NCBI RefSeq assembly: GCF_029946145.1 | Contig: NZ_JAQSDY010000025.1 | Coordinates: 90,910-154,909, forward strand | Length of the DNA: 64,000 nucleotides | Direction: 5' to 3' | DNA from: Brevundimonas sp. | GTDB taxonomy: Bacteria > Pseudomonadota > Alphaproteobacteria > Caulobacterales > Caulobacteraceae | Part shown: piece by piece, positions 35,852-44,941 of the stretch | Numbering within the stretch: the stretch's first letter is position 1 | Layout: each line of letters starts with the position of its first letter | Notes under the pieces: generated by a model | What the model saw: the letters and a program-made list of their open reading frames with translations, nothing else | Databases searched by the model: none | What the model was told of the DNA's origin: nothing | Program-made: the position numbers and the translations under genes

Positions 35852-36106
35852 CGCTGTGGACGTTTTGAATTTCTGCAATTTTGTGATATGTTCCTGTCAT
35901 TGGGTCGGGCGGTAAGCGATTTCTTCGCGCCGCCCGCGTTTGCGACAGAACTCCGCCCACGAAGGCGGAGTCGGCCAGAGGTTTGGTGATCCGTTTCCGC
36001 TCCTGACGACTGATACAGCTGCGCCGCCGACGGTCCGCCGTCGATGGAGAGCGCAGCCGTCACTTGCGTTGCCGTCTCATCCACCCTGCGTCGGGAAAGG
36101 AATGAC

Positions 36107-36670
36107 ATGACGAACAAGACTGGTCTGGAATTCAAGGTTGGCGACGCGGTCGTCTATCCGGCGCACGGCGTCGGCAAGGTGGCGGCCGTCGAGACCCAGG
36201 AAGTCGCGGGCATGTCGCTGGAGGTCTATGTCGTGACCTTCGACCACGAGAAGATGACCCTGCGCGTCCCGACCAAGAAGGCGAAGACCGCCGGCCTGCG
36301 CTCGCTGGCCGCCGACGACGTCGTGATCAAGGCGCTGACGACCCTCAAGGGCCGCGCCCGCGTCAAGCGCACCATGTGGTCGCGTCGGGCCCAGGAATAC
36401 GAAGCCAAGATCAACTCGGGCGACCTGATCTCGATCGCCGAGGTGGTTCGCGACCTGCACCGCGCCGACAGCCAGCCGGAACAGTCCTATTCGGAGCGTC
36501 AGCTCTATGAATCGGCCCTCGACCGCATGGCCCGCGAAGTCGCCGCCGCCAACCGCATCGACAAGGACGCCGCCGTCCAGCTGCTGGCCAAGTCGCTGAG
36601 CGCCAAGAAGGCCGTCATCGCCGCCGCCGAAGCCGCGGAAGAAGCCGAGGCCGAGGCCGAAGCCGCCTGA
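36107..36670 (+). CDS. carD: CarD/CdnL-family RNA polymerase-binding regulator
   Basis: 187 residues from ATG 36107 with GGAAAGGAAT upstream. The N-terminal RNAP-interaction domain (FKVGDAVVYPAHGVGKVAAVETQEV, VVTFDHEKMTLRVPTKKAKTAGLR) and helical DNA-binding C-domain (RRAQEYEAKINSGDLISIAEVVRDL) are typical. CdnL stabilises open complexes at rRNA and biosynthetic promoters and in Caulobacter is adjusted on starvation. An Ala/Glu tail (EEAEAEAEAA) ends it. A 250-bp leader precedes it and a strong terminator follows. Confidence 0.95.
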   Translation: MTNKTGLEFKVGDAVVYPAHGVGKVAAVETQEVAGMSLEVYVVTFDHEKMTLRVPTKKAKTAGLRSLAADDVVIKALTTLKGRARVKRTMWSRRAQEYEAKINSGDLISIAEVVRDLHRADSQPEQSYSERQLYESALDRMAREVAAANRIDKDAAVQLLAKSLSAKKAVIAAAEAAEEAEAEAEAA

Positions 36671-36693
36671 TCCGGCGACCTCGCCGAATGACG

Positions 36694-36723
36694 AAAGGCC
36701 CGGGAGCGATCCCGGGCCTTTTG
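36694..36723 (+). terminator. rho-independent terminator after carD
   Basis: AAAGGCCCGGGA-GCGA-TCCCGGGCCTTTT: a ten-pair GC stem with a four-base loop and a short T run, 24 bp after the stop. It may also serve the convergent cytochrome gene, which ends at 36728. Confidence 0.9.
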
Positions 36724-36727
36724 CAAT

Positions 36728-37090
36728 TCACCGGCCCGGGCCGGTCCCGGAGACGTTTTCGAGGTAGGCGATCACATCGGCGATCTGGCCCGGCTGAAAT
36801 TCGAACGCCGGCATGGCGGGGTGGGCCGTGACCAGCCCCTCGGCAAAGGCCTCCTGCAGATCCCGTACGGGGTACAGCACGCCCATGTCGCGGAACGGCG
36901 GCGCGGCGGCCATCGGACTGTCCCCGGACCGTTCAACGGCGTGGCAACCCGCGCAGTTCTGTCGCACCAGGACCGCGCCCCGGTCCGCCGATCCCATGAT
37001 GACGGGCTCGGTTCCGTTCTGGCGCACGGCCTCCCCGGCGCAGCCTGCGAGCGCCAACGCTCCCAGCAAGATACATAGTCGACCCGTCAT
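36728..37090 (-). CDS. small c-type cytochrome, lipoprotein
   Basis: 120 residues. Lipobox LALAGC at residues 11-17, heme motif CAGCH, and distal Met in HPAMPAFEFQPGQIADVIAYLENV. A monoheme class I cytochrome c anchored to the membrane by lipid, facing the periplasm. Redox partner unknown. Confidence 0.92.
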   Translation of the reverse strand: MTGRLCILLGALALAGCAGEAVRQNGTEPVIMGSADRGAVLVRQNCAGCHAVERSGDSPMAAAPPFRDMGVLYPVRDLQEAFAEGLVTAHPAMPAFEFQPGQIADVIAYLENVSGTGPGR

Positions 37091-37228
37091 CGTCTCGATC
37101 TCCCTGTCCGGCCGGTTTCCTTTAGCACAACGGACCCGCGTCCCGCTTGATCCATAGCAAGACGGAAAGCACGGTCACGCGTTATGCTGCGGATATCGAC
37201 ATCCGGTTCCAGCGCGAGAGCACCCCCC

Positions 37229-37597
37229 ATGACCCAATTCCACCACGTCCGACTTGAACTCGCGCGCGAGCCCGGCCATCCGGCGGGCGACCCGACGGAA
37301 GGCTATGACATCGTCGCGCCGCTGGACGCCGACGGCCGGCTGGACGGAGAGGCCCTGCGCGCCGAGCCGGAGCGCGGCCATGTGCGGCATTTCTCTGACG
37401 GCCAGACGATCGGGACCGGCCGCCTCCAGCACGGCCCCGGCGGCAGCTGGACCCTGGACCTCGAAGGGAGCGACTCCGCCGATGCTCGCGGGTTCCGCTT
37501 CGGCGAAGAGCGGTTCGTCGCCGGGGAATACGTCAGCCTGACCCTGCCCTCCGGCGAACAGCACACCTATGTCGTGGCCCGGGTGGCCGAGGTCTGA
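37229..37597 (+). CDS. conserved hypothetical protein
   Basis: 122 residues from MTQFHHVRLELARE. Small beta-rich cytosolic protein (YDIVAPLDADGRLDGEALRAEP, RGFRFGEERFVAGEYVSLTLPSGEQHTYVV). The pattern of an acidic domain with a C-terminal barrel-like strand set is seen in uncharacterised Caulobacterales proteins. No catalytic motif recognised. Confidence 0.75.
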   Translation: MTQFHHVRLELAREPGHPAGDPTEGYDIVAPLDADGRLDGEALRAEPERGHVRHFSDGQTIGTGRLQHGPGGSWTLDLEGSDSADARGFRFGEERFVAGEYVSLTLPSGEQHTYVVARVAEV

Positions 37598-37601
37598 CCG
37601 C

Positions 37602-38063
37602 CTAGAAATATTCGGCGTTCGCCGGGCACTGGGCGGCCAGGCGGCGCGCGGTGATGCTGGCCGGGATATAGGGGGTGCCGCGGGCGATCTGCGCGCCCCC
37701 GCGGAACGAGAAACTCTCCTGCTGGTAGGAGCCGTTCAGGCGGACGTTGACGCGCCGCCCCTTGCGGTCCTGGCAAACGCCTTCGAAATGAGCGTTGCCG
37801 TCGCCGACCTCACGCACCGGATAGGTGCATTGCCAGTGGCGCGTCGACAGGCCGCCGAAGAAGCGGTTGATCTCGCTGGGGCGGACGCATTTGGTTTCCG
37901 TGTCGCCCTGCCCCAGCGCGCGGGCCGTGTATTCCCAGTATCCGGGCAGCACGGGCTGGGACGCGGACTGGACCGGCGCGGCCGGGCCGGCCATCGGCGC
38001 GCTGGCCATCAGCAAGGCGCCGACGAGGACGGGGGCGGTGCGGATCAGGACGGGCATCTTCAT
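37602..38063 (-). CDS. secreted DUF3617-like protein
   Basis: 153 residues from MKMPVLIRTAPVLVGALLMA, with a signal peptide ending near residue 29. The mature part has PGYWEYTARALGQGDTETKCVRPSEINRFF and two further Cys (WQCTYPV, VCQDRKG), consistent with a DUF3617-type periplasmic domain with disulfides. ATG at 38057 (MPVLIR) is an equal alternative. Function unknown. Confidence 0.8.
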   Translation of the reverse strand: MKMPVLIRTAPVLVGALLMASAPMAGPAAPVQSASQPVLPGYWEYTARALGQGDTETKCVRPSEINRFFGGLSTRHWQCTYPVREVGDGNAHFEGVCQDRKGRRVNVRLNGSYQQESFSFRGGAQIARGTPYIPASITARRLAAQCPANAEYF

Positions 38064-38280
38064 GGGACGGACCTTCGGCGGCGGAGCTTCACCGCATGGA
38101 TAGAGACGATATATGGCGGGATTTGAACGGCAGCTGAACGCGCTGACGACCGCCACAAGCCTTGACGCGGCGCGGTGACTTCCACTATACGGCCCCCTCT
38201 CGCGCGGGGACCCCGTCCCTGCGCGCCTTTGTTTCATGCGACCGCATCCTTCCGCGGGCCGCTCCGTCAAGGATAGTCAG

Positions 38281-38577
38281 ATGTCGCGTCGCTGCGAACT
38301 CACCGGTATCGGCCCCATGGTCGGCCACAGCGTGAGCCACTCGAACGTCAAGACCAAGCGCCGCTTCCTGCCGTCGCTGAAGACGGTCAAGGTCGCCTCG
38401 GAAGCCCTGGGCCAGTCGTTCAGCCTGCGGATCTCGAACGCCGCCCTGCGCACCCTCGACTACAAGGGCGGCCTGGACCCGTTCATCGTCAAGGCCAGGG
38501 ACGAGCAGCTCTCGACCGCCGCCCAGCGCATCAAGCGCCAGGTGAAGGCCAAGCTGGCCGAGCAAGCCGCCGCCTGA
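38281..38577 (+). CDS. rpmB: 50S ribosomal protein L28
   Basis: 98 residues. MSRRCELTGIGPMVGHSVSHSN and KRRFLPSLKTVKVASEALGQ are unmistakable L28; the long alphaproteobacterial form lacks the zinc-type second Cys pair. Monocistronic with a terminator 26 bp after the stop. Confidence 0.97.
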   Translation: MSRRCELTGIGPMVGHSVSHSNVKTKRRFLPSLKTVKVASEALGQSFSLRISNAALRTLDYKGGLDPFIVKARDEQLSTAAQRIKRQVKAKLAEQAAA

Positions 38578-38603
38578 TCGGGCGACGCTGCTGAAGATTT
38601 GAA

Positions 38604-38634
38604 GAGGCCGGCGGAAACGCCGGCCTTTTTCTTT
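38604..38634 (+). terminator. rho-independent terminator after rpmB
   Basis: AGGCCGGCG-GAAA-CGCCGGCCTTTTTCTTT: nine-pair GC stem, GAAA loop and a T-rich tail. Confidence 0.92.
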
Positions 38635-38659
38635 GGCCGCGAGGTGGCAAACTGCCGCC

Positions 38660-38992
38660 ATGACCCGCGACGAGATGTACGCCTACGCCCTGTCCCTGCC
38701 CGAGGTTGAGGAATCGACCGTGCACGGGGCCCGCTGCGTGCGCCTGCGGGGCAAGCTGCTGATCAACGACACCCGCCTGCCCGAGGCCGTCTCCCTGTCG
38801 CTCGATCATGGCGACATCGACCTTCTGATGGAGACCGAGCCGCAGACGTACTTCAAGACGCCGCATTTCGAGGGCTGGCCGGCGGTGCTGGTGCGCTACG
38901 AGGCCGCCGACGACGATCGCCTGCGCGAACAGGTCGACAAGGCCTGGGCCCGGCGCGCGACAAGAGCCCAGCGAAAGGCGCGGGGCCTGTAG
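38660..38992 (+). CDS. MmcQ/YjbR-family DNA-binding protein
   Basis: 110 residues. YALSLPEVEESTVHGARCVRLRGKLLI and a C-terminal YEAADDDRLREQVDKAWARRA match the YjbR (CyaY-like alpha/beta) fold. Cytosolic; often annotated as DNA-binding, with little functional evidence. Confidence 0.88.
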   Translation: MTRDEMYAYALSLPEVEESTVHGARCVRLRGKLLINDTRLPEAVSLSLDHGDIDLLMETEPQTYFKTPHFEGWPAVLVRYEAADDDRLREQVDKAWARRATRAQRKARGL

Positions 38993-39019
38993 GGCGGACT
39001 CCATGCTCGCCCTCCAGAC

Positions 39020-39180
39020 TTTCGTCATTCTCCGGCGAGCGCAGCGAGACCGGGGAACCCAGCGGCGCGCGTGAGCGCGACCCTGTCGCGGACACGGTGC
39101 GTGGACAGCCCGCCTTCGGCGCCGCCGGGTCCCCCGATCTGCGCCGCGAAGGCGCTGCTTGTCGGAGGATGACGAAAGGG
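39020..39180. repeat. 160-bp palindromic element, copy A
   Basis: Starts CTTTCGTCATTCTCCGGCGA and ends in the inverse, TCGGAGGATGACGAAAG, with an inner inverted pair (GGGGAACCCAGCGGCGC / GCCGCCGGGTCCCCCGATC). A close copy lies at 53940-54111. It fills the gap between the YjbR gene and the M1 peptidase gene; I see no gene in this 296-bp interval. Confidence 0.88.
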
Positions 39181-39288
39181 GAAGGAAGCTGCGGTCACCA
39201 ACACCCGAGGTGAATACAGCCTCGGGCTTTCGGGTTGCGCGGCCCACCCGCCCGTCTAGGCTGGGCCCCAGTCCTCGGGGAGCCGTTC

Positions 39289-41046
39289 GTGTCCTTCACC
39301 GCCTGCCGCGCCGCCCTGACCGGCGCCTCCCTGCTCTCCCTCGCCGCCTGCGCCACGGCGCCGGCGGGGACGACCGTGCCGCCCTCGACCGAACCCGCCG
39401 TCGTCGTCGCGCCGGTGCGTGAATCGACCCCCTTCACCCTCGGGACCGACCAGCCGCGCACGCCGGAACAGCTGGCCATGGCGTTCGACAGGGCCGACCT
39501 GTCGATCAAGGTCCTCCCGGACGACAAGGCCATCGACGCCGTCGCCGTGCTGGACTTCACCGCCACCGCTCCGCTGACCGCCGTGGTGGTCGAGCTGGAC
39601 ACCCTGCTGACCGTCTCGTCGGTCCAGGTCGACGGGCGCGAGGTCGCTCCGGGCGACTGGACCAATCCCGAGGGCCGGATGACCATCCCCCTGCCCCGCC
39701 CGCTGGCCGCCGGAGAAAAGGTCTCGGTGCGGATCGCCTACGCGGGTCAGCCGCGCACGGCCCCTCACGCCCCTTGGGACGGCGGCTTCGTCTGGGCCAA
39801 TACGGCGGACGGGACGCCGTGGATCGCCACCGCCGTCCAGCCCGAGGGCTGCGACCTGTTCTGGCCCTGTATCGACAGTCCGCTGGCCGAGCCGAAGCGG
39901 GTCGATCTGCACATCACCGTGCCGTCGAATCTTTCGGCCCCGTCCAACGGTCGCTTCCTCGGCACGGTCGACCATGGCGACGGCTGGACGACCTGGAACT
40001 GGTCGGCCGCCCATCCCAACACCTACGCCATCGCCCTGAACATCGGCCCCTACGTCGAGCTGAAGTCCGACTACCGCAGCCGCTTCGGCAACACCGTTCC
40101 CATGTCCTACTGGCATCTGCGGTCTGACGACCCGGCCAGGGCCCGGGCCCTGTTCGCCCAGTTCGCCCCGATGATGGACTTCTACGAGGCCACGGTCGGC
40201 CCCTACCCCTTCGGCGACGAGAAGATGGGCGTGGTCGAGACGCCGCACCTGGGCATGGAGCATCAGACGATCAACGCCTACGGCAACGAATACAAACTCG
40301 ACGGGCGGGGCTTCGACTGGCTGTTGCACCACGAGCTGAGCCACGAGTGGTTCGGCAACCAGCTGACCAACCGCAACGCCGACGACATGTGGCTGCACGA
40401 GGGGTTCGGCAGCTATATGCAGCCGCTCTACGACCGCTGGCTGAACGGCGACCGCTTCATGCAGGCCAGCCTGCTCGAGCACCGCCGCGACCTGATCAAC
40501 AAATTCCCGGTCGTCTCCGGCACGATCAAGTCCGAGGACGAGGTCTACAAGGGCGACGTCGGCCCCGGCCTGGACATCTACAACAAGGGCTCGCTGATCG
40601 CCCATTCGCTGCGGATGCTGATCGGCGACGAGGCCTTTTTCCGCTCGGTGACGCGCATCGTCTACGGCACGGCCGAGCCTCGGCCCGGCCAGTTCCAGCC
40701 GCGCTACGGCACGACCGACGAACTGCTGGCCATCGTCAATGAGGAGGCGGGCCGCGACCTGACCTGGTTCTTCCGCGGCTATCTCTACAACGCCGCCCTG
40801 CCCGACCTGAGGCAGACGCGGGACGGGGGCGACCTCGTTCTGGAATGGACTACGGGCGACGGCGGGGACTTCCCCATGCCGGTCGAGATCGAGATCGACG
40901 GCCGCCGCCAGACGGTGGCCATGACCGGCGGCCGCGGCCGCATCGCCGCCCCGGCCGACGCCCATGTGCTGATCGACCCGGACAACAAGGTCCTGCGTCG
41001 GCTCGACTTCATTGAGGCCTGGCAAGCCGCGGGCTCGCCGGGCTAG
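39289..41046 (+). CDS. M1-family zinc aminopeptidase, predicted lipoprotein
   Basis: 585 residues from GTG 39289 (GGGGAG upstream). Lipobox LSLAAC (Cys21) marks a lipoprotein signal. The gluzincin site HELSH (348-352) with Glu371 (WLHEGFGSYM) binds zinc. The exopeptidase loop GAMEN is GMEHQ here (322-326), as in several bacterial M1 relatives. N-terminal beta-saddle domain about 60-260. Probably trims peptides in the periplasm. Shorter than PepN since it lacks the large C-terminal helical domain. Confidence 0.92.
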   Translation: MSFTACRAALTGASLLSLAACATAPAGTTVPPSTEPAVVVAPVRESTPFTLGTDQPRTPEQLAMAFDRADLSIKVLPDDKAIDAVAVLDFTATAPLTAVVVELDTLLTVSSVQVDGREVAPGDWTNPEGRMTIPLPRPLAAGEKVSVRIAYAGQPRTAPHAPWDGGFVWANTADGTPWIATAVQPEGCDLFWPCIDSPLAEPKRVDLHITVPSNLSAPSNGRFLGTVDHGDGWTTWNWSAAHPNTYAIALNIGPYVELKSDYRSRFGNTVPMSYWHLRSDDPARARALFAQFAPMMDFYEATVGPYPFGDEKMGVVETPHLGMEHQTINAYGNEYKLDGRGFDWLLHHELSHEWFGNQLTNRNADDMWLHEGFGSYMQPLYDRWLNGDRFMQASLLEHRRDLINKFPVVSGTIKSEDEVYKGDVGPGLDIYNKGSLIAHSLRMLIGDEAFFRSVTRIVYGTAEPRPGQFQPRYGTTDELLAIVNEEAGRDLTWFFRGYLYNAALPDLRQTRDGGDLVLEWTTGDGGDFPMPVEIEIDGRRQTVAMTGGRGRIAAPADAHVLIDPDNKVLRRLDFIEAWQAAGSPG

Positions 41047-41389
41047 GCCCCGTCGCCGGTCAGGACGCCTTCTCCGGACCTGTCCGGACCAGGAATTTAT
41101 TCCTCCTGCCGTCTTGACCGACGGCCGGTCCATCCCATGTCAGACCGTGGAGCGCCCGATCCTCGCCCTGGTCTTTGAAAATCGAAACAACGGAACGCGG
41201 CGGCTTCAACCGCCTCCCAGGGCGGAAATTTCCGATAATCTGGCACGGTCCTGGCTCAGATGACGGCCCCCGTTTCCGGTAACAGACGGATTTCCCGGTT
41301 CTTTTGGCTGTTGGCGCCTTGGCGCGGCTGGCGCCCCGGATTTTGAAACCGCGCCACCCCAGCCCCGCTCGACCGTTTGTCGTTTGAGG
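41047..41389. other. 343-bp intergenic region without a recognisable gene
   Basis: Lies between the convergent M1 peptidase and transglutaminase genes. Contains short dyads (AGGAATTTATTCCT, GGCGCGGCTGGCGCC) but no open frame with coding character and no clear terminator. An sRNA cannot be excluded. Confidence 0.5.
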
Positions 41390-42166
41390 CTAGACCGCTT
41401 CCGCCGTCACCGACTGGCGCACCAGCTGGCACGACCCCTGGGTGGTCAGGAAGGCGATGTCGGCCGCGTCCCGCCCGCAGGCGATGCGCACCAGTCCCTC
41501 GACCGGCGCCAGATCCGTCGGGTCGACCAGCCACCAGCCGTTCGACAGCCAGACCTCGAAGATGGCGTGGAAGTCCGGCGGGCTCAGCTGATGCGCGAAG
41601 GCGCTGACCGCCCGCGCCGGAATGCCCGACGCCCGGCACAGGGTGATGCCCATATGGGTGAAGTCGCGGCACACGCCCGCCCGGTCGATGAAGGTCCGCG
41701 CCGCCGTCGTCTCGCTGTCCGAGGCGCCCGGCTCATAGTCGATCTCGGCCTTGATCCACTCGAGGATCTTCAGCACCCGATCGCCGCCGACCGTGCCGCC
41801 GAAGGTCCGCTCGGCGAACCGCCCGAACTGGTCCGAGGGGCAATAGCGGCTGGGATTGAGATAGGTCAGGACCTCGGCCGGCAGCTCGTTCCAGTCATGC
41901 TGCACCGTCACCGGCGGAAGCCCCTTGAGGACGCCGTTGTCGACCACCGCCTGATAGGTCAGCGCCACCTCGCCCGACAGATGGGCGCGCAGGGTGCGGG
42001 CCCCGAACTCCTCGTCCTCGTCCTGGATGAAGTCGATGGCGGGCGTCGTCGTCAGGCTCTCCTCGAGCACGGTCTGACCCGGCCAGTGCGCCACCTGAAT
42101 CTTGTAGATGGCGTCCGTCGGCGGGTCGAAACGGTAGACCAGATCGGCGCGGACACGGATTTTCAT
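41390..42166 (-). CDS. transglutaminase-like cysteine protease-fold protein
   Basis: 258 residues. Catalytic-type triad Cys166 (AGVCRDFTHM), His200 (PPDFHAIFEVW) and Asp215 (LVDPTD) in the transglutaminase core, preceded by a bacterial transglutaminase N-terminal beta domain (residues 1-90). Such proteins usually act as peptidases or amidases. No signal peptide. Monocistronic. Confidence 0.92.
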   Translation of the reverse strand: MKIRVRADLVYRFDPPTDAIYKIQVAHWPGQTVLEESLTTTPAIDFIQDEDEEFGARTLRAHLSGEVALTYQAVVDNGVLKGLPPVTVQHDWNELPAEVLTYLNPSRYCPSDQFGRFAERTFGGTVGGDRVLKILEWIKAEIDYEPGASDSETTAARTFIDRAGVCRDFTHMGITLCRASGIPARAVSAFAHQLSPPDFHAIFEVWLSNGWWLVDPTDLAPVEGLVRIACGRDAADIAFLTTQGSCQLVRQSVTAEAV

Positions 42167-42281
42167 GAAGCCTCGGTGATCGGAGCGGCGGTGGAGGCGA
42201 ACAGCCCCACGACAGGAACCCCCCGCGCGGCCGATCGTTCTCCGGGATGGGCAGGGGCCTGATTACGTGAGGACCAACACA

Positions 42282-42800
42282 ATGAAAACGCTTGTATCAG
42301 CGACCGTGTTCACCGCCGCCCTGCTTGTCGCCGGCGGCGCTTCCGCCCAGATCGCCGGCGGTCTTGGCGGACAGATCGGCGGCTCGGTCGGCGTCGGCGT
42401 TCCGCACACCGGATCAATCACCCATGGGGTCGGTTCCATCGCGCGCGACGGCGCTCACACGACCCGCGACACCCTGCGGGATGCGCGTGAGACCGCGCGT
42501 GACGCCCGGCCCAACGCCCGGGTGAACGCCAACGCCAATGCTCGCGCCGACGCCCGCGCCAATCGTGATGGAGCCGCCGTCGACGCCGCCATCCAGACCG
42601 GAGCCATGGTCCATAGTTCGGACGGCGCCATGCTGGGCTCGGTCGTGGACGTGACGCGCAACACGGCGGGCCGGGCGACCGCCTTCGTGGTCCGCTCGGC
42701 GGACGGGGCCACCCGCACCGTCCCGGCCGGCAGCGTATCCGCGGATGGCGATGTGCTGGTGACCGGCTGGACCGAGAGCCAGTTCAACCGCCGCCGCTAG
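42282..42800 (+). CDS. secreted PRC-barrel-like protein with Ala/Arg/Asn-rich linker
   Basis: 172 residues from MKTLVSATVFTAALLVAGGA, with a signal peptide. Residues about 60-110 are a low-complexity linker of Asn-Ala and Asp-Ala-Arg repeats (RVNANANARADARANRD). The C-terminal ~65 residues (GAMVHSSDGAMLGSVVDVTRN, AFVVRSADGATRTVPAGSV) resemble a PRC-barrel. Possibly envelope stress-linked; unproven. Followed by a terminator. Confidence 0.8.
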   Translation: MKTLVSATVFTAALLVAGGASAQIAGGLGGQIGGSVGVGVPHTGSITHGVGSIARDGAHTTRDTLRDARETARDARPNARVNANANARADARANRDGAAVDAAIQTGAMVHSSDGAMLGSVVDVTRNTAGRATAFVVRSADGATRTVPAGSVSADGDVLVTGWTESQFNRRR

Positions 42801-42815
42801 ACCAGCGAAAGACAG

Positions 42816-42843
42816 GAAGCCCGCGCCATCGGCGCGGGCTTCC
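42816..42843. terminator. terminator hairpin between convergent genes
   Basis: GAAGCCCGCGCC-ATC-GGCGCGGGCTTC: a twelve-pair stem with a three-base loop, T-poor tail. It can serve both the PRC-barrel gene and the HNH gene ending at 42852. Confidence 0.8.
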
Positions 42844-42851
42844 GCTTGCGA

Positions 42852-43430
42852 TCAGGGCTCCAGCTCGATGTCCCAGTACAGATAGTCGAGCCAGCTCTGG
42901 TGCAGATAGTGGGGCGGGAAGCGGCGCCCGAACTCCTGCAGCTGCCACGCATTGGGACGATGCGGCGCGCGGCGCAGCGGCATGCCGGCCTGCTGGGGCG
43001 TGCGGCCGCCCTTGCGCAGATTGCAGGGCGAACAGGCGGCGACGATGTTCTCCCAGGTGGTGCGCCCCCCCCGCGACCGCGGCACCACATGGTCGAACGT
43101 CAGCTGTTCGGTGGCGTGGCAATACTGGCAGGTGAAGCCGTCGCGCAGGAAGACGTTGAAACGGGTGAAGGCCGGCTGCCGGTCCTGATCGACATAGTTC
43201 TTCAGCGCGATCACGCTGGGCAGGACGAATTCCATCGACGGGCTGCGAACGACCTTGTCGTAGGTGGAGACCACATCGACGCGGTCCTGATACACCGCCT
43301 TGACCACTTCCTCCCACGGCCAGATCGACAGCGGGTAGTAGGACAGCGGGCGAAAGTCGGCGTTCAGCACCAGCGCGGGCCAGCCGGACGGAGGGCGGCT
43401 CAGGACCTGCATCAGATCCTCGCCCTGCAA
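42852..43430 (-). CDS. HNH endonuclease
   Basis: 192 residues. The HNH zinc-finger core reads CQYCHATEQLTFDHVVPRS then ENIVAACSPCNLRKGGRTP, with both CxxC pairs and the His-Asn catalytic elements. The N-terminal ~80 residues (ALVLNADFRPLSYYPLSIWPWEEVV) are the region conserved in chromosomal HNH proteins of alphaproteobacteria. This branch is a housekeeping-like single-copy gene rather than a restriction enzyme; its substrate is unknown. Confidence 0.93.
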   Translation of the reverse strand: MQGEDLMQVLSRPPSGWPALVLNADFRPLSYYPLSIWPWEEVVKAVYQDRVDVVSTYDKVVRSPSMEFVLPSVIALKNYVDQDRQPAFTRFNVFLRDGFTCQYCHATEQLTFDHVVPRSRGGRTTWENIVAACSPCNLRKGGRTPQQAGMPLRRAPHRPNAWQLQEFGRRFPPHYLHQSWLDYLYWDIELEP

Positions 43431-43545
43431 GTGACGATTATCAACGCGAACGGACTGAAGACGTGTCTCCTTCCATGGCTGTGATTGAAGCCTAGTCTTG
43501 ATTCGACGGCTTGGCGATGACCGGTCGGCGACGGTTTCGCAACGC

Positions 43546-44196
43546 TCAGCCGCGCGACGGGGTCCCGGGAAAGGCGGGCAGACTCCAGCCCCAGATCAGG
43601 GCCCCGGCGCGCAGGGCGAACCCGCAGGGCGCGGCGATCAGGGCCGCGGGCCAGGCGTCCAGTCCGGCGACCCGGGCGACGACGAAAACGGTCGCGGCCA
43701 GCAGCGCCGCCGAGACGGTGATCTCCCGCCTCAACAGGATCGAGGGCTCGCCGGCCAGCAGGTCGCGCACCACCCCGCCGAAACAGGCCGTCAACGCGCC
43801 CATGACGATGCAGATCAGGGGCGCGACGTCATAGGCCTCGGCCTTGGCTGCGCCCATCACGCCGTAGGCGGCCAGGCCCAGGGCGTCGAGCCACAGCAGG
43901 GCCCGGAACCGCCACGTCCGCGCGCCCAGCATCCAGACGACCAGCGAAGCCGCGAGACAGACGGCGATATAGCGCCAGTCCTGCACCCAGAAGACCGGAG
44001 CGCCGATCAGCAGGTCCCGCAGGGTGCCGCCGCCGACGCCCGTGATCGCGCCGAAGAAGGCGAAGGTGACAAGGTCGTGTCGCTGCCGCGCCGCCGCCAG
44101 GGCTCCGGTGGCCGCGAAGACCGCGACGCCCGCGAAGTCGAGGGCGCCCAGCACGGTCTCGGGATTGGCGAGGGCGGGGTCCACGATCGGGGTCAC
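43546..44196 (-). CDS. TRIC/UPF0126-family cation channel protein
   Basis: 216 residues from GTG 44196 (VTPIVDPALANPETVLGALDFAG). Seven hydrophobic segments in two similar halves, each with the UPF0126 motif GxGGGxxRD (GAITGVGGGTLRDLLIG and GALTACFGGVVRDLLAG). Bacterial TRIC homologues form trimeric K+ channels. Its start overlaps the stop of the glycosylase gene (GTGA). A longer ATG frame that runs back into the glycosylase was rejected. Confidence 0.9.
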   Translation of the reverse strand: MTPIVDPALANPETVLGALDFAGVAVFAATGALAAARQRHDLVTFAFFGAITGVGGGTLRDLLIGAPVFWVQDWRYIAVCLAASLVVWMLGARTWRFRALLWLDALGLAAYGVMGAAKAEAYDVAPLICIVMGALTACFGGVVRDLLAGEPSILLRREITVSAALLAATVFVVARVAGLDAWPAALIAAPCGFALRAGALIWGWSLPAFPGTPSRG

Positions 44197-44894
44197 TCTG
44201 GGTGCTTTCTCGTCTCGCGCGCGCGGCTCGCCGGGTTGAAGGGCGGACCTTCCTCCAGCACGACCTCGCCGCGCTTGACCGCCCCATACCATCCCCAAAG
44301 CAGATGCGCCGCAACGCTGCGGTGCGGTCGCCACATCTCCGCGCGGGCGTAGGCGTCCTTTTCACGCGGTCGGCTTGGCGCCCCGTCGGCCCAGCGGATC
44401 GCCTCCTGCAGGGCAATGTCGCCGGCGGGGAAGACGTCCCGCCGGCCTTCGCAGAACATCAGAAAGGTCTCGGCTGTCCATTTGCCCACGCCCTTGATGG
44501 CCACCAGCCGCTCCACCGCCTCCTCATCCGACAGGCGCTCCAGGTGATCGAAGTCGATGCGGCCGTCGGCGTGCGCCCGGGCGATCTCGTGTCCATAGGT
44601 CGCCTTCTGGATCGACAGGCCGAGACCGCGCAGGGCCTCGATTTCCGTCGCCAGCACCTTTTCGGGCGTCACCTCGCCTTCCAGCCCCTGCACGACGCGC
44701 GCCCATATGGCGGCGGCCGAGGCGACCGAAACCTGTTGCTCCACGATCATGCGGAACAGGCCCTCGAAGCCGCCGGTGCGCAGCCGCCAGTCGAAGACAG
44801 GCGTCTGGGCCAGGGCGCGTTCCAGGGCGGGATCCAGATCGGCCAGCGCGGCGCGCGCCCCGGCGATCTGTTCAGCGGTGGGAGCGGCGACCAT
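44193..44894 (-). CDS. DNA-3-methyladenine glycosylase II (AlkA-like)
   Basis: 233 residues. Helix-hairpin-helix VAIKGVGKWTAETFLMFCEGRRDVFPAGDIAL with the catalytic Asp in the last block (PAGD). N-terminal LRTGGFEGLFRMIVEQQVSVASAAAIW matches AlkA-type base excision enzymes. It removes alkylated purines. Coupled to the downstream TRIC gene by overlap. Divergent from the JmjC gene. Confidence 0.92.
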   Translation of the reverse strand: MVAAPTAEQIAGARAALADLDPALERALAQTPVFDWRLRTGGFEGLFRMIVEQQVSVASAAAIWARVVQGLEGEVTPEKVLATEIEALRGLGLSIQKATYGHEIARAHADGRIDFDHLERLSDEEAVERLVAIKGVGKWTAETFLMFCEGRRDVFPAGDIALQEAIRWADGAPSRPREKDAYARAEMWRPHRSVAAHLLWGWYGAVKRGEVVLEEGPPFNPASRARETRKHPE

Positions 44895-44941
44895 TCGGAC
44901 CTCATCGACAGGGGCTTGGGCGCGATTTATTCGTGTTCGCC